From Chitinophaga dinghuensis (GTDB taxonomy: Bacteria > Bacteroidota > Bacteroidia > Chitinophagales > Chitinophagaceae), in the NCBI RefSeq assembly GCF_003259435.1, contig NZ_QLMA01000001.1, positions 186,001 to 250,000 of the forward strand: a stretch of DNA of 64,000 nt, read 5' to 3'. Under the pieces are notes generated by a model. It was not told the origin of the DNA. It saw nothing but the letters and a program-made list of their open reading frames with translations, and ran no database searches. A program made the translations under genes and the position numbers. This document shows positions 54,033 to 63,321 of this stretch, piece after piece. The first letter of the stretch is position 1; each line of letters begins with the position of its first letter.

Positions 54033-54718
54033 AAGGCCTTCTTTCAGAAGCTGAATTAATCTGGTCCCCGATAGTGGCGAATAATCGGATGAATCGTAAG
54101 AGAGTAGCCACCGGCGTGAACAGTTATGAGAAAGATTTGCGTTTCAATCCAAGTGCCTATCTGGATGAGCAATTGCTGGCTCAGTCCAATGTATCGTGGC
54201 TGGATCTGTGCTGTGGAGAAGGAAATGCATTACTGCAATATGCGCAATCTATTGCTGATAAAAGTTTACAGGACAAGGTGAATTTGGTAGGAATTGATTT
54301 GGTAGACGCGTTTCAGTCGGTACCACCTTCCATTCACTGTGTGAAATTCAGAACAGGGTCCCTGGTTGATATGTCCTATACCACTCAGTTTGATCTGATC
54401 ACCTGTGTCCATGGATTACACTACATCGGAGATAAATTAAGCGTTTTAGCCACATTGCTGAAAGCCCTGCAACCGCATGGAATTTTCATAGCTAATCTGG
54501 ATTTAAATAATATCAAACTACATGGCGACGCCAATCATCAATTCATAAAACAGCTCTTTAAGATTAACCGAATCTCCTATAATAGTCGGACTAAAATAGT
54601 ACAATGTGAAGGCCCGAGAGACCTGCATCTCCCTATAACCTACTTAGGCGCCGATGACCAGGCCGGCCCTAATTATTCCGGCCAGGAAGCAGTGGATTCC
54701 TTTTATTCATCTTTTTAA
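54029..54718 (+). CDS. Class I SAM-dependent methyltransferase
   Basis: A 229-residue protein with a Rossmann methyltransferase core. Motif I is WLDLCCGEGNALLQYA, the acidic loop is LVGIDLVD, the post-motif is FDLITCVHGLHYIGD, and LLKALQPHGIFIANLDL follows. The substrate is unknown. It is translationally coupled to the VOC gene and eight bases before the next gene, so the three form an operon. Confidence 0.88.
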   Translation: MKGLLSEAELIWSPIVANNRMNRKRVATGVNSYEKDLRFNPSAYLDEQLLAQSNVSWLDLCCGEGNALLQYAQSIADKSLQDKVNLVGIDLVDAFQSVPPSIHCVKFRTGSLVDMSYTTQFDLITCVHGLHYIGDKLSVLATLLKALQPHGIFIANLDLNNIKLHGDANHQFIKQLFKINRISYNSRTKIVQCEGPRDLHLPITYLGADDQAGPNYSGQEAVDSFYSSF

Positions 54719-54726
54719 AACATACG

Positions 54727-55287
54727 ATGGGAATAGATATTGAATTAAATACTGATGCCGATGATCTCGTATATGATTTGGAGTATAACAGGGACGATGC
54801 CAACTTTTACAAATACAATTTGAGCAGAGGATTTTGTCGTATACTTCTTTATAGAGAACTGATAGATGGAGAACCAGAGCTGGATCAGATCGCAAGACTC
54901 ACGGATACGGATGTCTCCGAATTTTATAAAATGGAAGCGTTTTTCAATGACCAGGAACTTTCCGCTGCATTGAAGAAAGTAAAGGTCATAGGAGAGCGAA
55001 AGCAGGCATTGCAAGACGCCATTCAAAGGATGTATGATCCCAATATTGATCGTGTCCTGGACACTGTCAATTCATTGATACAAAAGTTATCTGTGTTCAA
55101 CCATTTCGCTCATTTATTGACGAATCCGGAAGCAGTTGAGCATGCTTACTATTTCAACAATTTTAATACAGATATTGGAAATGGATATATAGGAAATAAC
55201 TTTGGCCAGGATCTGCGTAATTTCAAACGCTTTCTGGAGTATGCCAAAAGTAAAGGCGCTACCATGGCTTATTTCAGGTATGAATAA
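54727..55287 (+). CDS. Hypothetical protein, third gene of the VOC-methyltransferase operon
   Basis: A 186-residue acidic, soluble protein with no signal peptide or membrane span; I do not recognise the family. It looks alpha-helical, with a lysine-rich central helix (AALKKVKVIGERKQALQDAIQRM) and a Tyr/Asn-rich segment (AYYFNNFNTDIGNGYIGNNFG). It is eight bases downstream of the methyltransferase gene. The ending, SKGATMAYFRYE, is a feature sometimes seen in immunity-like proteins, but that is not enough for a call. Confidence 0.7.
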   Translation: MGIDIELNTDADDLVYDLEYNRDDANFYKYNLSRGFCRILLYRELIDGEPELDQIARLTDTDVSEFYKMEAFFNDQELSAALKKVKVIGERKQALQDAIQRMYDPNIDRVLDTVNSLIQKLSVFNHFAHLLTNPEAVEHAYYFNNFNTDIGNGYIGNNFGQDLRNFKRFLEYAKSKGATMAYFRYE

Positions 55288-55450
55288 TCAGGTTGTTGCC
55301 ACTAGTGTCTGCTCTCCATGGTCGAGGTAAATATTGCCATTTTTTGCTTGAAGGAGTTTTAAGTATTTAGTGGGAGTATAAATTAAGCTAGAAAGGATTA
55401 AGAAGATTTCCTGAAAACTTATACTGCAAAAATTGGATATTGTAATCATT

Positions 55451-56353
55451 ATGAAAAACGGAAAATCAATACTTATAAGCCTCATTGGGGCTGTTATAAC
55501 CCAGTTTGCTATTCCTGCCTTTGCCCAACAATCATTACGAGCAGAAATAGCCGCTATAGCCGGAAAAATACCTGCTAAAGTAGGTGTGTCGGTCCGGGTG
55601 TTGGAAACGAATGATACCATTTCTTTTAATCGGGACTTACGTCTGCCCATGCAGAGCGTTTATAAATTTCCCATTTCGATGGCAGTTTTAGATCAGGTAG
55701 ACAAGGGTCGGCTGACGCTCCATCAACCCATTAAGATTGAGAAGGCGGATCTTACTACTGATGGCGTTAGTCCATTGCGCGACAAATATCCGAATGGTGG
55801 CGTGAGTCTCACCATAGATGAGTTACTCGATTATAACATCCGTTCCAGCGATGGCAGCGCCTGCGATATCTTGTTGAAGGTACTTGGTGGCCCTGCGGCT
55901 GCGAATAAATACATACATCAATTAGGGATCAAGGATATTAATATTGCTACTACAGAAGAGGCTCAGGTGCAACAAAATGATGCGAAAACCCAATATAAGA
56001 ACTGGTGTACGCCGTCGGCGATGACCTTGCTCCTGGAAAAGTTCTATCTGAAACCCTTGCTCTCAGATTCCAGTAAACGCTACCTTTACCATCTGATGGC
56101 CACTTCTGGCCCTGGTAAAAGACGCCTGAAAGCGCAATTACCTGCGGGCACAGAGATCGCCCATAAAACAGGTACTTCCTGGACTATAGAGGGCATTACC
56201 GCCGCTACGAACGATGCAGGAATAATTACGCTCCCGAATGGGAAACATGTTGCTATAACGGTGTTTGTTTCAGACGCAAAAGCCAGTGAAGCGGAGCGGG
56301 AAGGAACGATTGCCGCCATTGCAAAAGCAGTATGGGATGCATACTCTAAGTAA
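55451..56353 (+). CDS. Class A beta-lactamase (A2-like) with an SDG motif
   Basis: From the ATG at 55451 the product has 300 residues and a signal peptide (to about 26, AIPAFA). Class A elements are S69-V-Y-K72 (the S-x-x-K), an omega-loop Glu at 169 or 170 (TTEEAQVQQND) followed by QYKNWCTPSAM as in subclass A2 enzymes of Bacteroidota, and K239-T-G (HKTGTSW). The usual SDN reads S133-D-G135. In class A enzymes this Asn contacts the substrate side chain, so Gly could change activity. The enzyme would be periplasmic. A start at 55433 is possible but puts six residues before the signal. The first 150 bases upstream show no clear promoter. Confidence 0.9.
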   Translation: MKNGKSILISLIGAVITQFAIPAFAQQSLRAEIAAIAGKIPAKVGVSVRVLETNDTISFNRDLRLPMQSVYKFPISMAVLDQVDKGRLTLHQPIKIEKADLTTDGVSPLRDKYPNGGVSLTIDELLDYNIRSSDGSACDILLKVLGGPAAANKYIHQLGIKDINIATTEEAQVQQNDAKTQYKNWCTPSAMTLLLEKFYLKPLLSDSSKRYLYHLMATSGPGKRRLKAQLPAGTEIAHKTGTSWTIEGITAATNDAGIITLPNGKHVAITVFVSDAKASEAEREGTIAAIAKAVWDAYSK

Positions 56354-56404
56354 GAAACTAATTAATATACAGATGGAAGAGGATTCTTCCCAAGAAATAA
56401 TAGC

Positions 56405-56899
56405 ATGAACGAGCAAACAGCATTTCCGCCGGTACCTGAATGGAAACCAGATCTTCCGGTTGACATAGACCAGATCTTAGAGAAAGTAAAGTATTACACA
56501 GATGAGAAGATCCAATTTGCCATCTTCAAGAATGGCACCGTTACCTATTTCGGAGAAGAAGTAGAGAACATCCGGGAAAGTGCTGTTGCCATACTGGAGC
56601 AGATTTTTAATTATCATCCTGATTTTGCACCTCGATTTATGGATGATCGCAATATCATTATCGAGTATAGTCAGCCTGCATTCACATTGGTTTTCGAAGA
56701 GGAAATAAATCAACACTGGGATTACATCGAAGCTAATCACCAAAAAGGGATCTGCAAAGATGAAGTGCTCGTTGATGATCAGGGCCGACAGAATGTTTTC
56801 GACAGAATTGGTAAGATCTGCCTTTTCGGACGCGCACAGATGTTCATGGATGCACAGGCACCGGAAGTAGTAAAAATATTTGAACCCAGGAAAGCATAA
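56405..56899 (+). CDS. Hypothetical protein, first gene of the ATP-grasp operon
   Basis: A 164-residue soluble acidic protein without signal peptide. I do not recognise it. Visible features are a short proline-rich N-terminus (FPPVPEWKPDLPVDI) and a beta-strand-rich centre (FAIFKNGTVTYFGEEV). A DDRNIIIEYSQPAFTLVFEEEI stretch follows. It lies 3 bases before the next gene, and the run of three genes ends in an ATP-grasp protein. Confidence 0.7.
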   Translation: MNEQTAFPPVPEWKPDLPVDIDQILEKVKYYTDEKIQFAIFKNGTVTYFGEEVENIRESAVAILEQIFNYHPDFAPRFMDDRNIIIEYSQPAFTLVFEEEINQHWDYIEANHQKGICKDEVLVDDQGRQNVFDRIGKICLFGRAQMFMDAQAPEVVKIFEPRKA

Positions 56900-56902
56900 A
56901 AC

Positions 56903-57250
56903 ATGAACCCCCAAAGAGATAAAAGAAGAATCATCACTTATCCGCCCGAAACCCTAAGAACCTTCAGGGTATCAGCATATGAGTGGATTGATAACCTGAA
57001 CTTCACCATCAGGCCGGAAGAGTGTCTGGATAATGCAAGCGAATATGTCAATATTGCGAAGGAACTGTTTTTGGAAGCAGGCTGGGATGGAGATGGAGAG
57101 GTGGAGTTAATGTGGGTTCCTCCATTTATGTTCGATGAGCAGCAGGAGGAAGTGACGACGGCAGGTATTACATTCTGGCATGTGAAACAGCTGGAAGATG
57201 GGACGTCCTGGTTATTATCACCGATAAAACTGCCATTTGAGCGATATTAA
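56903..57250 (+). CDS. Hypothetical protein, second gene of the ATP-grasp operon
   Basis: A 115-residue soluble protein with no recognised family. The sequence is rich in aromatic and acidic residues (LEAGWDGDGEVELMWVPPFMF, EDGTSWLLSPIKLPFERY). The tail is the kind seen in small immunity-type or adaptor proteins, but no call is made. It starts 3 bases after the preceding stop and ends 10 bases before the ATP-grasp gene. Confidence 0.7.
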   Translation: MNPQRDKRRIITYPPETLRTFRVSAYEWIDNLNFTIRPEECLDNASEYVNIAKELFLEAGWDGDGEVELMWVPPFMFDEQQEEVTTAGITFWHVKQLEDGTSWLLSPIKLPFERY

Positions 57251-57260
57251 AACTGCCCCA

Positions 57261-57980
57261 ATGAATAATCCTATCACCCTGTTAATACCTGAAAAAACTG
57301 ATGTGGAATTTGACCAGGTCGTTACCGCTTGGACGAACAAAGGAGGCCAGATTAGACGATTAGGTAAGTATTGGATAAAGGACGAGTCTTTGAACCAACA
57401 GCCCATTGCAATATATGGCAATCAAACGTTTTCATTGGTCTTAGCCCAGATTTATAATGTCGCATTAGTCTCTCCGGACGATACTTTGATTGCTGCCCTG
57501 GATAAGAGCTGGACGAAGCGAGATATTAAGCTCAAAACAATAGAACAGGTATTGGATACCGATTTTCCAGTATTTATAAAGCCTGTTATCCCCAAGCTAT
57601 TTCTTGCCGGTATTTTCCAAACACGTACCGATTTCCAACAGGTTATAAATGGTTTACAGCAAGAGGAACAACTCATTCTTTCCAGTATCATAGCGCCTAT
57701 TCAGGCAGAAGCAAGATGCTTTGTAATGGATGGAATCATCAGGGATGTAGCCTTGTATGAAGGAGATGCTGATTTGAAAGAAGCACGTCACTTTTTGTCC
57801 AGCTTTATAGACAAGTTCAAAGATCAACTCCCGAATGTAGTAGTGGTGGATGTTGCTTATAATGAAGGATTGGGCTGGTTTGTGCTGGAGTTTAATGCAT
57901 GCTGGGGAGCTGGACTTAATAATTGCGATGCGGAGAGTGTAATTGATTGTATCATTAGGGCAACAGAACCAGTGCTTTAA
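57261..57980 (+). CDS. ATP-grasp domain protein
   Basis: A 239-residue protein. The ATP-grasp fold is suggested by the lysine-bearing strand DFPVFIKPVIPKLFLAG, the Q-x-E-A-R-C-F stretch (IQAEARCFVMDGIIRDVALYEGD) and the metal-binding strand WFVLEFNACWGAGLNNCD near the C-terminus, with the E and N ligands. It resembles small ATP-grasp proteins annotated as DUF4343. These enzymes join a carboxylate to an amine or similar group. The substrate is unknown; the two small upstream genes may supply a partner or substrate. A TTG at 57237 gives a longer alternative start, overlapping the previous gene. Confidence 0.8.
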   Translation: MNNPITLLIPEKTDVEFDQVVTAWTNKGGQIRRLGKYWIKDESLNQQPIAIYGNQTFSLVLAQIYNVALVSPDDTLIAALDKSWTKRDIKLKTIEQVLDTDFPVFIKPVIPKLFLAGIFQTRTDFQQVINGLQQEEQLILSSIIAPIQAEARCFVMDGIIRDVALYEGDADLKEARHFLSSFIDKFKDQLPNVVVVDVAYNEGLGWFVLEFNACWGAGLNNCDAESVIDCIIRATEPVL

Positions 57981-58085
57981 TCCGCTGTATTATTACTGAG
58001 CTAAAAACACAGGGTATAGCGTTATTTTCATAGGGTTGGTTTGCAGACTTGATTTCGTAGATATCTCATCATAACTGCTGTATAA

Positions 58086-58799
58086 ATGAAAAGAATGGCA
58101 CGTTTAATCCTGATACTTGGTTTATTGCTGGTGGGAGTCAATAATGCCAACGCCACCTGGTCAATTATTATAATTGATCCCAAGACCAAAGAAATTGGTA
58201 TTGCCGGCGCATCCTGTACGTTTAGTGTGTACGGCATCGGCGGAATTGTGCCTGGAAAAGGTGCAGTAGTAGTACAGGCAATGAGCAATAAGCAAGCAAG
58301 AAACAAGGGTCTTCAAATGGTGCTCGCAGACGCTTCCCCTGAAGAAATCCTGAATGCTATTAAAGATCCGTCTTTTGATCCTGAAGAACAACAGTATGCA
58401 GTGGTCTGTTTGAATAAGATCTATCAGCCACAAACTTACACCGGAACAAACACCACTACAGAGAAAGGGACAGTGACTTCTTCGGGAATTTCTATCCAGG
58501 GAAATACCCTCAGCAATAAAGAAATGCTGAATCAGATCTTAAAGGTGGCCCTTAAGGCCCAGAGAAAGGGATTGCCTGTTCAAGAGGTCTTAATGCTCGC
58601 CTTAGAGGCCGGTGCAGCATACGGTGGCGATAAGCGTTGTGGAGACAGAAAGGCTTCCAGTGCTTTTCTTACGGTAGCAAAAGAGAATGATGATCCCCAA
58701 CATCCATTTCTAAATCTCATCATTAATCAAACTGATGAGACCTCAAATGCAGTTAAAACGCTGAGAAAAAAATTCGATCATTGGAAGGCGACTAATTAA
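58086..58799 (+). CDS. DUF1028-family Ntn-hydrolase-like exported protein
   Basis: A 237-residue protein with a signal peptide (ARLILILGLLLVGVNNANA) and a DUF1028 domain. It begins at the mature end TWSIIIIDPKTKEIGIAGASCT and includes GIGGIVPGKGAVVVQAMSN and DRKASSAFLTVAKEND. The residue after the cleavage site is Thr, as in autoprocessed Ntn-hydrolases, and the family is thought to share that fold. Function is not established. A start 12 bases later (58098) is also possible. Confidence 0.85.
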   Translation: MKRMARLILILGLLLVGVNNANATWSIIIIDPKTKEIGIAGASCTFSVYGIGGIVPGKGAVVVQAMSNKQARNKGLQMVLADASPEEILNAIKDPSFDPEEQQYAVVCLNKIYQPQTYTGTNTTTEKGTVTSSGISIQGNTLSNKEMLNQILKVALKAQRKGLPVQEVLMLALEAGAAYGGDKRCGDRKASSAFLTVAKENDDPQHPFLNLIINQTDETSNAVKTLRKKFDHWKATN

Positions 58800-58881
58800 A
58801 TGCGGGATAGACAGCCCGGGGTTTATCTGTAATTGCCGGGAACTGCTAGTCTCAATCATGATAAAGACCATTCAATAAAAA

Positions 58882-59544
58882 TTAAATTTCATCACCGTAA
58901 GGCTTCCACTCATGCGCGGTAGCTGGATGCTGCCATGGTAAAGTGGGAATGCATGGCGTTACATAGTGGTATATCTTATACAGTCCATAATCCTTATGCA
59001 TGTGTATAGATAGAAACAGTGATAAATGCTTATAGGTATCCGCCCGGGTATACTCTTCAGATTCCACCGTGTAATAGGTCTTGCAAGTATGACAGGCTAT
59101 TGTCCAAGTTGATTTACTTACATCTGGCTGATCCTTGGATGAATCGTATATCCGAAGATCATATCGATCCAGGTATTCATCACAGTAATCTTGTTTGCAC
59201 TTATTATTGCAAAGCTGGAACCACTCCGTTAAAATAACAGGTGAGGCCTGATCGTCTATAAGCTTCCCACAGTGAGCGCATCCAATTCCTTTATTCTGAT
59301 AGGAGTCCCAAAATGACCGGGAACGGCTGTCTTCCTCCCATTCTTGTGGATGATTATCCCATGGAACTTCCATAGTTCCATCGTTGGAATGAAATAACTC
59401 ACAGTCTGGCATACTATGCCAGGTCATAAAGGTTTTTACATGGTGGTGCTGTAGTTGAAACCCTTCCCACTTGTATGCTTTTTGTGATCCCAACCAGATG
59501 AACTTTTTACAACTCAGACACCCTATGTGCATTTCAACTCCCAT
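58882..59544 (-). CDS. Putative zinc-ribbon-rich hypothetical protein
   Basis: A 220-residue soluble protein with several Cys pairs: C9-x2-C12 (GCLSCKK), a C-x2-C near 90 (GIGCAHCGK), a later C-x3-C (FQLCNNKCKQ) and a C-x2-C (IACHTCKTY). It also has many His and Trp. At least one full C4 zinc site can be formed from the central pairs. I do not recognise the family. It is convergent with the DUF1028 gene and stands alone. Confidence 0.7.
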   Translation of the reverse strand: MGVEMHIGCLSCKKFIWLGSQKAYKWEGFQLQHHHVKTFMTWHSMPDCELFHSNDGTMEVPWDNHPQEWEEDSRSRSFWDSYQNKGIGCAHCGKLIDDQASPVILTEWFQLCNNKCKQDYCDEYLDRYDLRIYDSSKDQPDVSKSTWTIACHTCKTYYTVESEEYTRADTYKHLSLFLSIHMHKDYGLYKIYHYVTPCIPTLPWQHPATAHEWKPYGDEI

Positions 59545-59750
59545 GATATATCTAATAGTTTTAATGCAATTATAGGAAACATAAGGAGTTCTTAATAAAT
59601 TGACTATTGTTTTGTTACAATATTCAGTTTCAAAGAAATAGCAGCAGCCTCATTTTACTGGGCTTTCGCGCTATGAATTTTTGAGGAAATATGTAATTTG
59701 TGGCCCTAAATTGAAAATCCCTAATCATTCACCCCAACCCAATTTTCCAT

Positions 59751-60314
59751 ATGAAGAAGTATAAACTTATGCCATCGTTAGTCCTATTGTCAGGACTTTT
59801 TATCCTTATTTTCATGATTTCCTGCAGTAAAGAAGGCCCAGCAGGCCCAACTGGTCCTGCCGGTCCCGCTGGGCCCAAAGGAGATTCCAACTCCGGCACG
59901 GTGATCTACTCCGGATGGCTGGATGTACCGTATAAACCAGATACAGTACACAGAATAGGTGGTAAAATTGATACAATAGGTTACTTTGCTATTATTGATG
60001 CACCAAAACTCACGTTGGATTTATTGAGTACTGCGGAGGTAAAAGTATACCTCAATACCAGCAATCCAAGTGATCCTGTTATTTATTCGCTGCCTTATGT
60101 TGGAACTTCCGGCCTTAACATTCAGGTGTCGGTGTCCAAGCAGAAGATTCAATTGTATGCCAATGGGAACATGAGTACTTTCACTAATAATGGTATTAAG
60201 TATCAGCAATACCGCTATATGATTGTGCCAGGCAATGTACAGGCTAGATCTGCTGCCTCAGTAAATTGGTCGGATTATGCCTCGGTAAAATTGTATCTCG
60301 GATTAAACGACTAA
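59751..60314 (+). CDS. Lipoprotein with a short collagen-like segment
   Basis: A 187-residue protein whose lipobox (FMISC) follows a hydrophobic signal. Directly after the lipid cysteine comes a collagen-like run of Gly-x-y triplets (GPAGPTGPAGPAGPKGD). A beta-rich domain of about 140 residues follows (SGTVIYSGWLDVPYKPD). This plan is common among Bacteroidota lipoproteins of unknown function; the triplets probably act as a stalk. It stands alone, with no clear -7 box. Confidence 0.85.
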   Translation: MKKYKLMPSLVLLSGLFILIFMISCSKEGPAGPTGPAGPAGPKGDSNSGTVIYSGWLDVPYKPDTVHRIGGKIDTIGYFAIIDAPKLTLDLLSTAEVKVYLNTSNPSDPVIYSLPYVGTSGLNIQVSVSKQKIQLYANGNMSTFTNNGIKYQQYRYMIVPGNVQARSAASVNWSDYASVKLYLGLND

Positions 60315-60423
60315 AATGAGAAAGAAGGTGTTTCAATAATCGTTGAGGCGCCTTCTTGGCAAAAAAGTGAAGGTTATTAATTTGAGTTAATCGACCACCA
60401 AACCGACTACCATCCCCAAACGG

Positions 60424-60465
60424 AAAAGCCGCAAACCTTTTATAGTAAAAGATTTGCGGCTTTTT
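60424..60465 (-). terminator. Terminator of the elongator tRNA-Met gene
   Basis: AAAAGCCGCAAA (60424-60435) pairs with TTTGCGGCTTTT (60453-60464), with a further inner stem of six pairs. On the minus strand it begins six bases after the tRNA and ends in TTTT. Confidence 0.85.
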
Positions 60466-60470
60466 ATCTG

Positions 60471-60544
60471 TAGCGAGATCGGGAGTTGAACCCGAGACCT
60501 TTGGGTTATGAATCCAACGCTCTAACCACCTGAGCTACCTCGCC
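60471..60544 (-). tRNA. tRNA-Met (elongator), anticodon CAT
   Basis: A 74-base cloverleaf folds by hand: acceptor GGCGAGG/TCTCGCT, D-stem GCTC/GAGC, anticodon loop TTCATAA, T-arm TCGGG-TTCAACT-CCCGA. The anticodon stem (TTGGA/CCCAA) lacks the three G-C pairs of an initiator and has A-C at its innermost pair. The 1:72 position is G-T. The elongator is the best fit; tRNA-Ile (CAT, lysidine-modified) is a less likely alternative. CCA is not encoded. Confidence 0.88.
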
Positions 60545-60595
60545 ATATTTTGTTTTGAGAGTCACCGCCGAAGCGCTATCCCCAAAACGGGAGTG

Positions 60596-60627
60596 CAAAG
60601 ATAACGGCTAATAAATGAATAATCAAA
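60596..60627 (-). promoter_or_regulatory. Bacteroidota-type promoter of tRNA-Met
   Basis: On the minus strand TTTG (60624-60627) is followed after 20 bases by TATCTTTG (60596-60603), a perfect TAnnTTTG. Transcription would start about 45 bases before the tRNA. Confidence 0.7.
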
Positions 60628-60669
60628 ATGTTAATGCAACTTTTTTTAAATTTTTTTTTGAAATCGCTA

Positions 60670-63204
60670 TTAACCCTCATCGGAAGGAGCATCTTTTTCC
60701 CAGGATTTTAGGATGTCTTCATCAATACTTCGAATGTGTAAATCCCGCTGTGGATAAGGCAATTCAATGCCTGCCTTATTCAAAGCATCGTAGATGAATT
60801 CTAAAACATCACTCTGCAATGTACCCGCATTCCCCAAATCAGAAATCCAGAATAAAACTCTGAAATTAATGGAGTTATCAGCAAACTGACTCAGTAAAAC
60901 CACAGGCGCAGGTATGGTTAATACACCTTCACGCCCAGGAAAGGCGCTGTATATGATCGTTTTCACCTGCTCCACTTCGCTGCCATAACCCACTCCAATC
61001 ACCACCTCCACCCGACGGGTACGGTTACTCAATGTCCAGTTGATTAACTGCTGAGATATCAGCTCGCCATTCGGCACAATCACCTCTGAACCATCATAAG
61101 CGGATATCTTACTGGAACGTATCCCTATCTCCTTCACAATCCCCGACCGAGCTCCCAACTCTATCACATCGCCCACTTCTATCGGCTTCTCAAAAGCCAA
61201 TATAATCCCCGATACCAGGTTATTGACAATATTCTGTAACCCAAATCCAATACCTACTCCCAACGCGCCAATAACAATAGTAATTTTATCCATAGGAATA
61301 CCCGATGCGGAAAATGCGAGCAAGATACCTCCCGCAAGTACCGCCAGCCGAATCAATAACATGGCTGATCCCAGCTTGTTTTTCTTGCCTGTTGCCTGCT
61401 GACCGGATGTCCCGAATAAATACGAAATCAACTGGGAAACAATAAACGCTACCCAAATAACAAGCACAAATACGATAATACTGCTAAAAGAAAACTCCAG
61501 ATTCCCCAACGTTCGCCCAGTGGAAAGGAACGATTGTATCCAATCATAAATATCTTCATAGACATACAAATTCCGCGATACCACCATCAGCCAGCCAACG
61601 AACGCCATCACGGTAAACAACGTACGAAGTTTACGTTGTACCTCCTGGAAATCTACAAAAGAGATAAAACTACTGCTACTCTTATTAGCCTCAATTTGCA
61701 AATACACCGCTTCCAGCAAAATGGAGGTAAGCATGTAAAGATTGACGGCCATCATCGTATTTACAACTGCGCTGGAACCTAGTATCTTAGCCAGATTCAC
61801 CCTGGCAATGAGTACCATGAACAACGATAATCCCGCAGTAATGATATACAGTATAAACAACGGCCGCACAAATTTAGGCGCAGCAAATGTATGTATACTC
61901 TCTTCCCGCAAAAGCCGAAAACCCAGTATCAGCGAGAGAATAGCACCAACGAGAATGCCCCATTGCTCCGCATAGGTAATCTCTAACAACAAGTTATTCA
62001 GAGAGTATAACACCAACAATCCACCTAAAAATAACCAGTCCCGGAATAATTTCTCAGACAGTTCCTGATAGAAAATCCTGGAAACTGCCGCCAGAATAAT
62101 CATCCAGGTCAATTCTGTATACAACACCGGATATCGGATAGATAATACCGCCGATAATGTAGAGATGAGTATTATCGTACTGGCAATCGGATATTTAAAT
62201 AAATATTTGGAATGCTTCAGAATAGCCTCCGCTTCCTCTTTCTGATGCCGGATACGGATACGCCGGATGTTATAATAGGTCCACCAACCAAAGAGTACAG
62301 CCAGAATAATCCATATGAAAATGACCGGCCATTGAATGGAAAAAAATAACCCCAATACCTTCGTGCTCTTGTGTAGCGACTGCCGCGCTACATGTACAAA
62401 ACTCAATGGGTTAATACTATCCCGATGCGGATTCCAGATATAACGGTAATCCCGGCTAAACATATGTGTGGTAAACAGTTGCAGCCGATAATTCATGTCT
62501 TCCAACAGATTACTGACATCGATATATCTGTTCGCCACTTTGTTCTGCAATAACCCTATTGTAATCAGATTAATCCTATTGGCACTGTCCACCGACCGGA
62601 ACTTGGTAATCAGATTGGATAACTGCCCCACATAAAATCCATACAACTCATCCTCCGACGGTATATTCCGCATCGCCGTATCCCTGCGCAGTGAATGAAT
62701 AGTATCATTGATGGCCACCAACTGATCATAATAGGAAAAGAGGATAGACTGCCAGGAACTCAGCTTGCGCTGCAATTGCTCCAACATAATTTTGTTGGTC
62801 TGGATATCGTTGAGATTCGGAGTCCTGGAAAGGCCGGCGATATTCATCTTCACAAGCGCCAGCGAACTATCTACCAACGGCAGATTGTCACTAATGGCCA
62901 TCGTGTCAAATCCTTTTTTCAGAGAACTCATTTCCTGATTCAGTAACAAGGTGTAGTTCTCTATCCTGTTAATTAACAACGCGACTGTCGTATCTGAACG
63001 TCGAATCCCCGAACCATTGCTGGTATCTGCCGCCAGCCGCTTGAGATTCCGGCTGATAGTGGCACTGTCTATCGGCTTCAGGGTGTCATGTATCTGAGAC
63101 GTAATGGGTACGGTTTTCTTCCGCTGTGCAAAGCTTTGCTGGCAAAACAGTAGCGTGAAACAACAGGAAAGAAGTAAAAATATGGTGCTGTATCTGTTCT
63201 TCAT
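60670..63204 (-). CDS. Large MscS-family mechanosensitive channel
   Basis: An 844-residue membrane protein. A signal peptide (MKNRYSTIFLLLSCCFTLLFC) is followed by a long extracytoplasmic helical region (about 25-275). About ten membrane spans follow. The MscS pore and cytoplasmic domain lies at about 620-835, with the pore helix GALGVGIGFGLQNIVNNLVSG, FEKPIEVGDVIELGA and SKISAYDGSEVIVPNGELISQQLINWT. The length and layout resemble the large, multi-span MscS paralogues. It releases solutes on osmotic down-shock. It is divergent from the glycerol-3-phosphate dehydrogenase gene. Confidence 0.93.
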   Translation of the reverse strand: MKNRYSTIFLLLSCCFTLLFCQQSFAQRKKTVPITSQIHDTLKPIDSATISRNLKRLAADTSNGSGIRRSDTTVALLINRIENYTLLLNQEMSSLKKGFDTMAISDNLPLVDSSLALVKMNIAGLSRTPNLNDIQTNKIMLEQLQRKLSSWQSILFSYYDQLVAINDTIHSLRRDTAMRNIPSEDELYGFYVGQLSNLITKFRSVDSANRINLITIGLLQNKVANRYIDVSNLLEDMNYRLQLFTTHMFSRDYRYIWNPHRDSINPLSFVHVARQSLHKSTKVLGLFFSIQWPVIFIWIILAVLFGWWTYYNIRRIRIRHQKEEAEAILKHSKYLFKYPIASTIILISTLSAVLSIRYPVLYTELTWMIILAAVSRIFYQELSEKLFRDWLFLGGLLVLYSLNNLLLEITYAEQWGILVGAILSLILGFRLLREESIHTFAAPKFVRPLFILYIITAGLSLFMVLIARVNLAKILGSSAVVNTMMAVNLYMLTSILLEAVYLQIEANKSSSSFISFVDFQEVQRKLRTLFTVMAFVGWLMVVSRNLYVYEDIYDWIQSFLSTGRTLGNLEFSFSSIIVFVLVIWVAFIVSQLISYLFGTSGQQATGKKNKLGSAMLLIRLAVLAGGILLAFSASGIPMDKITIVIGALGVGIGFGLQNIVNNLVSGIILAFEKPIEVGDVIELGARSGIVKEIGIRSSKISAYDGSEVIVPNGELISQQLINWTLSNRTRRVEVVIGVGYGSEVEQVKTIIYSAFPGREGVLTIPAPVVLLSQFADNSINFRVLFWISDLGNAGTLQSDVLEFIYDALNKAGIELPYPQRDLHIRSIDEDILKSWEKDAPSDEG

Positions 63205-63321
63205 GGTAGACTAGCGACATTTACAGGAACGCTTTTCAGCGGTTAAAAGTTTGCCGCTTCCAAACATTTGCTGCCCTGCATCGTTTTAGAAAAGATATCC
63301 ACTGCCGGAAAAACGCTGTAT

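Noticed and set aside
59833-59885. The Gly-x-y coding stretch as a DNA tandem repeat or slippage tract
   Set aside because: It is only about 17 codons of a collagen-like stalk with mixed codons, which the protein-level reading explains fully.
60322-60357. Hairpin after the collagen-like lipoprotein gene
   Set aside because: AAGAAGGTG pairs with CGCCTTCTT, but the loop is long (18 bases) and an A-run rather than a T-run follows; too weak to call a terminator.
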